A DNA stretch of 64,000 bases. Source: Siphonodentalium dalli (Eukaryota; Mollusca; Scaphopoda; Gadilida; Siphonodentaliidae). This document shows positions 25,886 to 36,468 of the stretch, in pieces. The notes beneath the pieces are model-generated. The model was given only the letters and a program-made list of their open reading frames with translations, was not told where the DNA came from and searched no databases. Where the stretch lies: assembly GCA_032622095.1 (NCBI GenBank), contig CP136069.1:88250958-88314957 (forward strand). Direction: 5' to 3'. The position numbers were made by a program, and so were the translations under genes. How positions within the stretch are numbered: position 1 is the first letter of the stretch; the number at the start of each line of letters is the position of its first letter.

Positions 25886-26748
25886 CAGGGACCAGCCGAG
25901 AGGGTGACGTGGGCAACTTCTTCGCCCTAGCGCCGTCCGCTTCGCCTTATTTTTGCAGTCGGGCGAAGTTCAAGTCGCCCTGAAAATTCCAAAGTTGACT
26001 GACGAAAATCCCCAAATAATTTATGATAATTTACAACTGTCAACAGTGATTGCACACAATACTCCACTATCAAGGTGTTGTAAAACAATTAACACCTGTA
26101 TTGCTCCAATCTGGAAGCATGTTGACAACGGAGTCTGATTACTGGCAGCTGTGAAAACATCGTCGGGCCTCAAGTGTTAATCTGGTTGTTGTGATTTTTA
26201 GATTACCGTGATTACCACACCTTACAATGAAGATTACAACTCACAGCTCTCACAATGTGTCAGTTCATCACTCCCTCTATCGAGTTTGGTTAAAGAAATT
26301 TTAAAACAAATTCATTTGTGAAGCATATTAAATTTTCAAACGGGATTACTAATAGAGCGCAGTGAAAGTGTTCATGATTTCGTTTCGTTTCGGTTTGATA
26401 AATATTGTTGGCATTTTTAAAAACCCGAAAAATATGAAATAAAATCTTGTCATTCTCCCACAATTACGATATAAAATGCTGCTATCCTCTCACAATTATG
26501 TTTGGGTATTATTAATAGTTATTAGGGTCATGAAGTGAACATAAAGACTCCATATTTCAACCATTGTTTCATAAGTTTAATTGACATATTACATCTCTCC
26601 TATTTTCGTTCTATAGCGACTCCTGTCGTAGTACTGTTCAATTTAAGTTTTGTAGACTCACTTCGCCCTATAGAACGGCCACTTCGCGTTATTTTTATAG
26701 TAGGGCGAAGTCATTTCGCCCTGAAAATATGGTCTAGGCTGGTCCCTG
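25886..26748. mobile_element. hAT-type non-autonomous element 2
   Basis: It begins CAGGGACCAGCC and ends GGCTGGTCCCTG, with an exact 8-bp duplication TATATAAG (25878-25885, 26749-26756). TTCGCCCT motifs cluster at both ends and read inverted across the element. No transposase. A relative is at 53074-53610. Confidence 0.88.
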
Positions 26749-27033
26749 TATATAAGACATGTTTTGGACTAAAAAATTCACAATTATAGAAATAACAATT
26801 TCCAATATAGATATCAATTTTAAATGGTTGAGTATGTCAAATAGTTTGCACCCTTGACTTTCACCAAGTTCAAAACACAGTAAATAAGAAAGCATCTCTG
26901 ACAACAGGCTGAAAACATGACGGTGGCTTTGCTAATATTTTTTATTGTTGAAAATAAAAGCTACTATTGCAGGTTTACAGTGTGAAAATCTTCATTAATT
27001 CAACAAAATGTATCAATTAATTTGCAAGATACC

Positions 27034-27250
27034 TACAGTAATGCCCTAAATAATCGACTTCTTAACCACAGCAGAATTATGGGTGATTTTTCAGGATTTA
27101 GTCAGAAATATGACTTGTTGCCATTCATCGGAAAGCTCTCACTGAGAGCTTTCCGATGAATGGCAACAAGCCATATTTCCGATTAAATCCTGAATAATGA
27201 CCCATAATTCTGCTGTGGTTAAGGAGTCGATTATTTAGGGAATTACTATA
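27034..27250. mobile_element. mariner-type palindromic MITE, full copy
   Basis: TA-flanked ends CAGTAATGCCCTAAATAATC on the left and the near-inverse on the right. The two arms are near-perfect inverse repeats meeting at CTCTCACTGAGAG. TA plus CAGT ends indicate the Tc1/mariner group. At least nine further full, partial or half copies are in the window. Confidence 0.8.
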
Positions 27251-27417
27251 CCTTATTACCTCAGCTTTCCACACAACTCAAAATTGTTGTGCATTGATTT
27301 GTTGAAATGCTCCCATGCTATGGGAAACAAAAAGTAACAATTTAACATTTTTTTTAAAGTCGTCAGATTGGCCGCTTTTGGTCAATAAATTGGGTAAATG
27401 GTTAACATATATCATAC

Positions 27418-27508
27418 CAGCAGCTCGTTTTATTTTTCAGTTGGTCGATAGTCTCAATACAGTCTCTTATCGCAATCTCTTTCAGTGCAGTGTAGTTCAA
27501 ACAAATAC
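27418..27508 (-). CDS. Exon A3: first half of six-Cys domain 3
   Basis: The acceptor is ACTCATTTCTTTCAG. The leading GT joins the final A of linker L2 to make Ser. Twenty-nine codons follow, starting Ile-Cys, with spacing C-x13-C-x12-C and an NKTS glycosylation site before the last Cys. The exon ends in phase 2 (TG) before GTATGA. It fits L2 upstream and B3 downstream in phase. Confidence 0.8.
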
Positions 27509-27938
27509 CTGAAAGAAATGAGTAAAACAAATTGCTTCAATAAACAGATGGGAAAAGCATCTCAGAGCTTATCTTCTATTGTTCATAAAATTATTTTTCG
27601 TAAGACAAAAATATTTGAAAAACTGAGTATTTTATTAAAAATTTGAATATACTGAATATATGGGGAACAGGACCACCCGTCTCTGTGACAACCCGACCAG
27701 ATCAACCTGGGATAGGGACACCCAACTCAGGGACAACATGATCCAAACTAAAAATAACTAAGCTTCTTAATTTTGACACAAAGAAACTCTTTACAAGCGC
27801 TCAGCGTGTCGACATTGTAATGTGTCAGGGGAACTTACTTATTTTGAGGTGTTTTTATGTTTGTGATTGGCCTCATGTGCTTATAGTGTGCAAATCAGAA
27901 AATATACACCAATTTCCTTAATGAATATGAAGCTGATA

Positions 27939-28358
27939 CAGCCAGGCCTCAGTATAGTGTGCCTATCATTTGCAGAATGAGGTCCCCAGAGGGTGAATTT
28001 AGTGACGCTATCCTGCATAATGGGCTAGAATCACTAAATTCCTCTGGGGACGTCATTCTGCTCAGTCCTCATCTTCTCTGGAAAGTTTCTTATTATCAAA
28101 TTTCTATATATAGAAACTTCTTCACATATATTCTATTTCTTTTTAAGTTTAGTTTCTCTATGTCCCCAAATTGGCAGACCACACATTGCATATTCGAGGT
28201 TCCCAATGGGTGTACATCACAATATTCACCATTTGGGAACTTCAATCTGAGTCTATGTCTCCCATAGCAGATGATGCCATTCAGAATGAGGTCCCCATTG
28301 GTGAATTTGGTGATGGAAGCCCGCTGAGGACCTCATTCTGCAAATGACAGGCACACTA
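27939..28358. mobile_element. MITE, family E, copy 3
   Basis: It carries the family E order: CATTTGCAGAATGAGGTCC at the left, inverted ATTCACC blocks, GTGTACATCACAATATTCAC in the middle, and CCTCATTCTGCAAATGACAG at the right. It lies between L2 and A3. Confidence 0.65.
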
Positions 28359-28500
28359 AACTCAGACTTGGATACAGATTTCAGAATAAAGGAATAATGG
28401 ATGCTCGAACTTTACCATAATATATATTATATGTATAATTGTTATTTGATTCTGTTAGTCAATTGCCTTGAAACCTTGGTGATATGTGTGCACTATTTAA

Positions 28501-28732
28501 CCCTTTAATGATGAGAGCTGCACTGCTGCAACATTGAAGATCATGTGCCAGTGGATTCTCTTTTATATGCGAGTCTCCCATACGGATCCTCGCATATATA
28601 AGAGAATGCTTTGGCTTACATGGTAAATATTGTTAGGCTAATGCATTCTCTTATATATGCGAGGCTCCCTATGGCAGACTCGCATATATAAGGGAATGCA
28701 TTGGCACAGGGTTTTTTGAAGTCATGGAAGGG
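28501..28732. mobile_element. piggyBac-type MITE with two hairpins, P2 family
   Basis: CCCTTTAATGATG at the left and CATGGAAGGG at the right, flanked by TTAA (28497-28500, 28733-28736). Two palindromes of about 70 bp (CATTCTCTTATATATGCGAG type) lie head to head, like those in 4582-4971. A diverged copy is at 50950-51184. Confidence 0.7.
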
Positions 28733-28928
28733 TTAAGTAAAATGTATGATATGATAGTGACTTTTTTGCCAAATCTATGTTGTCTTTTGTCATAATATTA
28801 TATGAGAAGCACCCGACAAATCATCGAAATGTCAACCAACAAAAACAGATGAAAATGATTAATCAGTTGACACTACTTATTAGTAGTATTTTAGACTATG
28901 CCAGTAACACGTGTACATATATACTCAC

Positions 28929-29021
28929 TCTGATATGGAGATGATGTGGTGACCGTTTCAGTCATTGTGACACTCACTGTAGGAGCCATTGTGGCAGTTG
29001 ACGGCCCAGATGTGCTTGTTG
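28929..29021 (-). CDS. Exon L2: Thr/Ser-rich linker between domains 2 and 3
   Basis: The acceptor is TTTGTCAATCAAG. The leading CA joins the G of B2 to give Ala. Thirty codons, 17 of them Thr or Ser, encode a low-complexity stretch (TSTSGPSTATMAPTVSVTMT and on). The exon ends in phase 1 before a GTGAGT donor. No cysteines. It is symmetric 1-1 like the six-Cys modules and so can be inserted or skipped without changing frame. A heavily O-glycosylated spacer is likely from composition. Confidence 0.75.
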
Positions 29022-29252
29022 CTTGATTGACAAAAAACAAACTTGTATTAATATAATAGGTCACTGACCAAAATGCCTGGTATAGTGCCATAGTGACGAA
29101 ATCGAAGGGCTTGATTTTGATAAAAGGCAATATGTCTGACAACAAGAGCTGGGCTGCTGCCAGGAGCATACCCAATGTGGCATAACACGTTAAGCATAGT
29201 AGAGTAACTATCAAAGTGATAATCTGTATAACATAAATTGATACATCTTTAA

Positions 29253-31188
29253 CCCTTTCTATACTAATTACACATTGATTAGTTAGGGGTCATCTCAAAA
29301 CTAAAATCGGTAAAATGGCCAAAAACTGATAAAATACCGATTACAACGTAGAAATGACGTTTTGAACAACGCGTCAATCGGTGAAATCGGTACCGATTTT
29401 TCCGATTACGTCAATTTGTGACGGTCACAATCGGTACCGAATATACCAATCAGAACGTTACCAATACTCAAATATAACGTCGCTAATTGGCGCATCACCT
29501 GAGTAATTCACTATTGGTCTGGCAACACATGATTTAATTTGTTTATGTATTTGTTTTCGTTAATACCGGTACCACGTAGGCCTGTATTATATATATATAC
29601 TATAGGCACAGTTACTGGACATAAAGTCCAAAAATAAGGGTTTAATCGAGTTTATAAATCGGTATCCTAATATAATATACTCAAGTTATGCAGGCTTAAC
29701 CAGGTTCCCGGACAAACATATCTCAAATAAAAACACTAAACACAAAATACTGGGCATATGTCACCTGTTTCCTAATAAATAACATACTTAGCTACAACTC
29801 TGCAGCGATAAAATCGTTCTGGACGCCAAATTAACGGAGCTTAACCATTAGCGAGTAGCGACTCTTGACTCGTCGGCATCCATGTTTTCTTATACTCATT
29901 CAATCGGTAATTTGAAAGACCGGTGTTCTGCAACAAATAGTATCTAAGAACACGTGCACTTTTTTCAGAACACCGGTTCCATTTACACGATGCTTAGAAA
30001 CAAAATTACCGATTGAATAAGTATATGAAAACATACTGCAAATCGTCGGCTCACTGCACGTGCCAGGTACCTCGCATCTGTTTACTTTTTGACAAACACA
30101 TGCTTTCGAGTGTCTGTTAGATTACTATTTATAATTGCAAACAAAAGGACAGAACGGCTTTTTGTCTTTGTAAAAAATAAAATATAAATAATAATTTTGT
30201 TTGATCTGCGTCGATTCACCTTGATTAAGTTGATAAGGCTTCGAAAACGTCACATTGACTTCAAAAATGACAGAATGCGCGCAAAACAAACTTCCGAAAT
30301 GTGCGCGGAGGAATACAAGAGAATTGGTCAAAATAGTGCCGAAAAAGTACTGTTTAGCGTAGATTTAACATTAATCCATTTGTATTTTTGAATAAAATAT
30401 TATTCACACAATGTGCGGATTTTATAATGGTCATTATATATCTCATATAAGACGCGCATTGGAACATATATTTTTTTAGTTTAAGCGCGTGCAAAGTAAA
30501 AGTAGTCCACAGAGTTGATCCAGGATTGTCCCATATCAGCATTGTCGTAAATGTCATAGGATTTTTTTCCAGGGGAATCCCGGATGATCTCTGTTCTGGG
30601 GTAAACAACGACAGATCTGATGCGTGTTGCTTTCTTACAACGACGACACAATGTAAAACGTCTCAATCAGTACCGATTTCACCGATTGTCTTACCGACTG
30701 CAGCGTTCATTCTTTCATGCAACAAAAGTCGAACGTTAAACGTCTCAATCGGTACCAATTTCACCGATTGTCTTACCGACTCACTGTGGCGTTCCCTCTT
30801 TTGATGTCTTGTGCATTGATCGGTAGAATCGGTACCGATTTTTCCGTTCATGACGCTCTAAACGTAATTACGCTATCCGACTTACCGATTTTTTTCCGAT
30901 TCAAAAGGCTTGATTACAATCGGAAAATGTCAATCGGTACCGATTAGAGTTATGAGATGACCCCTTAATCCCTTAGGAAATATTCAGATAATAAGTTCAA
31001 TGAACAACCATAGGTCATTCGTTGAACTTATTATCTGATCATTTACCACCAAAGAATATGAATCCTCCTGCACTTGTATTATCTTTTCATATGTCTGTCA
31101 TCTGCTCTTATTACTTGAACATCCCTCGATATCAATAATAGACCATTCCAATAAATACTATTATGACTGGTTGGGAGAATTCACTTAG
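29253..31188. mobile_element. piggyBac-type MITE, R3 family, split by a Harbinger-type element
   Basis: The left part after TTAA (29249-29252) reads CCCTTTCTATACTAATTACA. The right part resumes at 30965 with TTAATCCCTTAGGAAATATT and ends near a TTAA at 31189. Comparison with the copy at 25110 shows the uninterrupted order. Confidence 0.65.
29286..30964. mobile_element. PIF/Harbinger-type non-autonomous element 1
   Basis: The ends GGGGTCATCTCA and TGAGATGACCCC are inverted repeats flanked by TTA (29283-29285, 30965-30967). The uninterrupted R3 copies confirm that only TTA was duplicated. Both halves carry many AATCGGTACCGATT motifs and relatives. An inner palindrome spans about 29888-30042. 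No DDE transposase or Myb-like gene is evident; the best open frame is 30481-30666 minus. Confidence 0.78.
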
Positions 31189-31192
31189 TTAA

Positions 31193-32170
31193 TGAAAGTG
31201 TCAATGACACTGTAGCTCAACTTGGGGACGAGTTAATTTTTTGCTGAGCAATGAAAAGAATGATAAAGAAGAGGTCACGCTTAAGTTTCATAAAAAGTTT
31301 TATCATCATCGGATGAGGGATATGGTCTGTAGGGTGCGCCAAAGGATTTAGTCTAGTCATACAAAGAGTAAATTTCAAGATGGCTCCTGGCAGCCAGATT
31401 TTTCAAAGAATTTCAGTCAAAATAGGAGGCTTCCATCTAGAGGTAACCCCAAAGATCCATATGAAGTTTTGTGGTGATCGGATGAGTGATGTGGTCTGTA
31501 GGGTGAACCAAAGGATTTAGTCATGCAAAGAGTAAAATCCAAGATGTCTGCCAGTGGCCATGTTTTTCATCGAAAATCTTTCAAATTGGATAGCTCCCAT
31601 TTGATCATTATCGTGCCTGCAAATTTTTTAAATGATCCGGCCATAAATATGGGCTGTAGGGTGCCGATGGATTCAAATTTGAAATCCAAGATGGCTACTG
31701 GAGGCCATGTTTTTCATTAAAATTCGGAAATATTTTATAGCTCCCATCTGTAGGTCACCCTGAAGCTACATATGAAGTTTGGTGAAGATCGGATAAGGGA
31801 TACGGCCTATGGGGTGTGCCGAAGGAAATTGTTGACGCATGCATGCACACATGGCAATAGCCCAAACTTTATGCTGTAAAGTTGAGCTAAAAATGGGCTG
31901 ACCAAACCCAATGACCTGTATTTGGAGCTGATAACCTCACATACCAAATTTGGTTCAGATCCAGTCACACAAACTAAAGTTATCATCTGGAAACATCAAA
32001 ACAACAAAATTATAAGTCGAAAAGGGCCATAACTCTGGCAAAAATGGGCAGAACGCACCCATATTCGAACTTGACCTGTATTTTGAGCTCATAAACTCAC
32101 ATAACAAATTTTTATCTGATAACCCAAATAAAATTATCATCAGGAAACTTTCCGAATGGCCAGAAGGATG
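31193..32170. repeat. Dispersed repeats of AGTCGAAAAGGGCC and CAAGATGGCT type
   Basis: Begins GAAAGTGTCAATGACACTGT and AGCTCAACTTGG and carries repeated CAAGATGGCTnCTGG, GGGTGnGCCGAAGGATTTAG and GTCGAAAAGGGCCATAAC strings. A second copy starts at 48298. AAGTTGAGCTAAAAA at 31877-31891 mirrors the start and may be a terminus. No gene seen up to the LTR element; 32180-32640 is unremarkable. Confidence 0.5.
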
Positions 32171-32648
32171 GTCACATGCCAATATTCCCCCAAAAACATT
32201 GTTTGAGGACAACAAGGGCTACATTTCTTATATAAAGACTCAGAGATATAGATGTCTTCAGTAGATGGCCTAGCTATACCATGCTCACCAACAGTTATCA
32301 CCAGGTTTCCCTATATATATCCAACCCTGAAATCTCTATTTACATGCCACATACATACGTACATATACATTCCCTGATTATAGGAGGTCCTTCGATTTTG
32401 AAAAACGCTGTTGTGCAGTTTATTGTGCCCCTGATTTTGATTCCAGGTGCAAAATTTTGCTTTGGTGCACCAAACGGGAAATATAAGCTATAACCGATGC
32501 ATGTGCATATAAACATTTATATAATAGTTTAATACACTCAAGTAACATTGCTTTGTGCCATTTTAATAAAATAGATATTCAAACAATATGTTTATTGTTG
32601 GTTTACTTCCTTCCTGGGATCGTTTTTTACACCGCTGACTCAAGGGAA

Positions 32649-32652
32649 TATA
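32649..32652 (+). repeat. Target-site duplication (TATA), left
   Basis: Matches TATA at 39480-39483. The joined flanks give GGGAATATATTCCC, a perfect 14-bp palindrome centred on the insertion. Confidence 0.85.
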
Positions 32653-32961
32653 TGTGGCGAGTACAGTTATGACATCACGCAGGACGTCACGCCGGGCGGA
32701 AGCAGGATGACGACCGTCTTTCTGAGCTCTGACGTTGAGGAGGACACACGGATTCTGTTTTATGTTAAAGTGCTGAAAGGACGTTGTGACGTGACTCTTG
32801 TGTGTTTGTTCTTGTATTTCTGTATTTCCTGGATTAAGATACGGTTAAGTATATTTTGTATATATTATTCCGAGTTGTCTCATGCAGCCCCTAATGAGGG
32901 ACCGAGCCCATTTTCATGGTATGTCCGCTTAATTGGCGCCAAAACGGTTTGCGACGCTACA
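32653..32961 (+). repeat. 5' LTR (309 bp)
   Basis: Starts TGTGGCGAGTAC and ends GACGCTACA (TG...CA). Near its start are two close cAMP-response-like motifs (TGACATCA and GACGTCACG). An AT-rich GTATATTTTGTATATATTAT stretch in the second half could act as a TATA region. Confidence 0.93.
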
Positions 32962-32962
32962 G

Positions 32963-32990
32963 TGGTGGTAGTGGTGTCGGATTTGCTGAG
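32963..32990 (+). promoter_or_regulatory. Candidate primer binding site
   Basis: TGG, the complement of a tRNA CCA end, occurs at 32963, 32966 and 32972 just after the LTR. TGGTGTCGGATTTGC at 32972 resembles sites used with tRNA-Leu, but the match is partial and lies 10 bp inside. Which TGG is used is undecided. Confidence 0.35.
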
Positions 32991-33089
32991 ATACTCCCGT
33001 TAAGAGTCACAGAGTTCAAGTAAAGAGCCAGATAGACTCCTGTTGAGAGAAACAGAGATCCGGCGAGCACAGAATCTCCATTTGAGAGC

Positions 33090-33400
33090 CGTTTTTTTTT
33101 AGAGAACTCGAGAAAAGAGCCGTTTAACTCCAGAAAGGAGCTGAACTCTACGAAAGAGTCAGAGAAAAGAGCCGTTTTTTTTAGAGAACTCCAGAAAGAG
33201 CTGAACTCTATGAAAGAGTCAGAGAAAGAGCTGAACTCTACGAAAGATTCAGAGAAAGAGCTGAACTCTACGAAAGAGTCAGAGAAAGAGCTAAACCCCA
33301 GAAAGGAGCTGAACTCTATGAAAGAGTCAGAGAAAGAGCTGAACTCCAGAAAGAGCTGAACTTTACAAAATAGTCAGAGAAAGAGCTGCTGGAAAAGAGC
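33090..33400 (+). repeat. Tandem repeats in the retrotransposon leader
   Basis: About ten imperfect copies built from GAGCTGAACTCTACGAAAGA plus GTCAGAGAAA (30-bp unit), purine-rich on the plus strand, between the LTR and the first gag ATG. Confidence 0.85.
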
Positions 33401-33410
33401 GCAAAGAGAA

Positions 33411-34337
33411 ATGGAGGTGAAAGATACCGGGACTAGGAAGAGCAGAGAAACAGATATGTTCGAGGATGATGACAGAGAATCATATCAGGAAGAAGATGAT
33501 GTGATAACAGACAAAGAAAAGAAAAAGTCACCAGCATTTGATGCCGAATTATCTCCTATAGACCGACTTCAGAGAGATATACATAGTTGGAGAGATGTAG
33601 TTAACCTATGCAGAGATGGCAGACGAAGGAGTAGCAGTTGTATGGTTACAGGTTTAAATGCTGGCCCAGTAACTAACAATAAGAGAGATAACAGAAGTCA
33701 ACCTGTTGGATATAACCCATTTGATCAGTGCCCTGACAAGACAGTGGACCAGAATGCGGATAGGTTGGACGATCAAAGTAGTTGTGATGGATCAGATACT
33801 CGTGCTAGTCTGGAATGTCACTTCCCGAGCCCATAGTATGATGCACGATACCAATGCGACAGGGATTATCCACATCCATGGCAGTCACCGAGATTCACAG
33901 ACGTGACTCTGTTGGTACCTCCAAACACACCTGGGAATACTTCTGGCAAAACATCCGATGATAGACTATTTGGTGACAGAGAAATATTTGTCCGGCCTGC
34001 GATACAGATACAAGGGAAATCAAAGAAATTGGCACCACCCAGCGTTACCTTCAGAGAGCCTGCCATTCTGAGAGGAGATTCTCGCGAGAATAAGCTTCCC
34101 AGATATCCAAAACATGATATAGAGCTACAACCATTCAGTTTAACGCCTACACACAGAAAGAGTTTGGATGATTATTCCAGGAAACCCATCGATCGTCCAC
34201 AAGGGATTTCTCAGTCAAGCGTGTTCAGGAAAGAACAATATACTGGAGATAGAATGGTCAATCAAGATAAGGAGTCAAACTACACACCAGGGAATACACA
34301 GAGATATTCATGTCAGAATCAAAGCACATATGAGTGA
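33411..34337 (+). pseudogene. gag, N-terminal part, interrupted
   Basis: The open frame starts at ATG 33411, is broken by TAG at 33834-33836, continues in the same frame from 33837, and stops at TGA 34335-34337. The translation is highly polar and charged with no fold I recognise, as is common for the matrix-like part of Gypsy gag. The same frame stays readable past 34337 to about 34427, so the first two stops look like point mutations. A frame change is needed to reach the capsid part. Confidence 0.75.
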
Positions 34338-34407
34338 AGACTAGACTCGCACCAGACTAATCTCGAACCGAGACACGAGAGACCACAGCATTCAGAACCT
34401 CAACCTA

Positions 34408-35115
34408 ATGTACATGCCTGATACAATGCAACTGGATGAGAGATGGAGACAACCAGTTCCACATACTAATGACCATCACAGCTCATGGGCACCACCAAAT
34501 TCGGGAAAACCAGCCGTACCTCCGAGAATCTACAATGGTTCCTCGTCACTGATGGACTATCAAGCTCATTTTGAGATTTGCGCTGAATTGAACTCTTGGA
34601 ATGACACGGAAATGGCATTACATTTGGCGAATTGTTTAGAGGGACCTGCTCAACAGCTCATTACTTACCTTCCAATAGCCGAAAGAAGAAATTACCAGCG
34701 ACTGATGGCTGCCCTAGAGAAGAGATTTCTGCCCCCGAACCAGGCACAAAAATTGCGAGCTGAACTCAGGAGCATTCACAGGCTGAAAGATGAATCACAC
34801 ACCGACTTAGGGTACCGAGTCAAACACACAGTTAGGATGGCTTATGCCTGTGCACCTGGTGAATTACAAGAAACATTAGCTGTTGACACATTCTGTGATG
34901 TACTCAAGGGAGATGCAGATATGGTTTGGAAGATAAGGCAAGCGCGACCAAATGACTTAGACTCAGCAGTTCAACTAGCTGTTGAACTTGAAGCTTTCCG
35001 TACTTCCACTTCAGGAAATCAAGACAAGACAGTCCAAGTCTGGATATCCTCACTTCGAGAATATGCAGTGCCAAATAGATCATCTCACGAAGCGTATCAC
35101 GGGAATGACTGGTAA
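34408..35115 (+). pseudogene. gag capsid-like domain
   Basis: A 235-codon frame, offset by one from the N-terminal part. The core (about residues 45-200) matches the retrotransposon-gag pattern: short Trp-containing helices, the AMALHLANCLEG-type segment followed by FLPPNQAQKLRAELRSI, and a long helical tail. The frame ends at 35115. A different frame, open to 35179, gives a more natural basic tail, implying another frameshift near 35015-35040. Confidence 0.85.
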
Positions 35116-35153
35116 TGGATCAATGCCACCCCAGGAATTATCCAGAACGGTGA

Positions 35154-35825
35154 CCAGTAGTAGGACAGTATCGGGATAGACAACCCTTCCGCTGTTTCCG
35201 CTGCAATAAGCCAGGACACAGAGCAGTACAATGCAGAGAACAGAAGCCTCATATGAGAGTAGTTCGTTCTCGAAGAAAGCGGCGTAAAAGAATAAGCCCT
35301 GCTAAAACCAGACAGGATCTGCAATCTGATGAAACAGGACTGCACATCGCTATCGACGTGAATGAGCAGTTGGTGTATGGTTTGATAGACACTGGAGCGA
35401 GCCTTTCCATTTTGTCTACGGATGTGTTTGAGAAGATAGATGAGAAATGCCGTCCAGATGTTCATTCATTGAAGAGAAACCTTTACTCGGTGAATGATCA
35501 GAGACTTTCAGCTAAAGGCAGCGCTCTGTTCGATATAAAGATTGAAGATGAGAGCTATAAGCAAGAAATGGTCATAGCTGATGTTGGATCACCCTGTATC
35601 TTGGGGTTGGACTTCATGGAGAAATACAGTTGTGTAGTGGATGTCATTGGCAAAGTTTTCCACATAAATGGCAAGTCACGTACCGTGAAAAGAGTTGGAC
35701 CGATTGGCGTGTGCCATGCAAAGACCACAGAAACAGTCAGCATTCCCCTGATGCATGAGCTGCTCATGCCAGCTACTGTTGATGATGTGGGAGCAGCTGT
35801 TTATGGCATGATAGAGCCAACGTAA
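35154..35825 (+). pseudogene. CCHC nucleocapsid knuckle plus retropepsin
   Basis: Open after a TGA at 35151. A zinc knuckle, CFRCNKPGHRAVQC (C-x2-C-x4-H-x4-C), spans 35193-35234. A basic stretch follows, then an aspartic protease with catalytic DTGAS (Asp at 35388-35390) and the downstream ILGLDF motif. It ends at TAA 35823-35825. The next segment continues in the same frame, so this stop probably interrupts what was one polyprotein. The knuckle is out of frame with the capsid. Confidence 0.9.
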
Positions 35826-36468
35826 AATATCACTGAGAGACTTCAAGTAGCTGCCGCCAAGGTTCTTGTGAAGATTGACGAAGACTCAAATAATGTTCCA
35901 GTTATGTTGCTGAATCCTACTTTCGAGACAAGAGTAATACACAAAGGCACAATGGTTGGGAAATTTTCACCTGTTGATGTTATAAGTTCAAAACCGGCTC
36001 ACAGACAGAATCAGACGTCAGCAGTACTTCCAGAGCATTTACATGATATGTGGACAGACTTGTCCTCTCGATTGAATGAGGAACAGCTCGCAAAAGCTAG
36101 AGAGCTCCTGATTCAACACAAAGATGTTTTTGCTGCATCGTCTGTTGAACTTGGTTGTACCAGTTATGTGGAACACGAGATATGAACAGGAACAGCACAT
36201 TCCATCAGACAGGCTCCCCGTCAAATTCCTATTCATCAGAGAGATAAAGTTAAGGAAATTATTCGAGACATGGTTGACAGACGAGTAGCTTCCCAATCAA
36301 ACAGTCCTTGGGCAAGTCCAGTGGTGCTGGTAAAGAAAAAAGATGGAAGACGCCGTTTTTATGTTGACTATCGAAAACCGAACAAAGTAACAGAAAAAGA
36401 TGCATACCCACTACCGAACATCACCGAAACCTTGGACTTGCTCGCCAGCGTAGAGTGGTTTCTCCACC
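35826..36468 (+). pseudogene. Protease-RT connector and RT fingers
   Basis: Same frame as the protease, with a further TGA at 36183-36185. The segment before that stop (35868-36182) is the usual connector. After it comes the start of RT (PWASPVVLVKKKDGRRRF at about 36308-36361, then YRKPN), typical of Ty3/Gypsy RT. A one-base frame change is needed at about 36461-36468 to continue into the palm domain. Confidence 0.88.
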
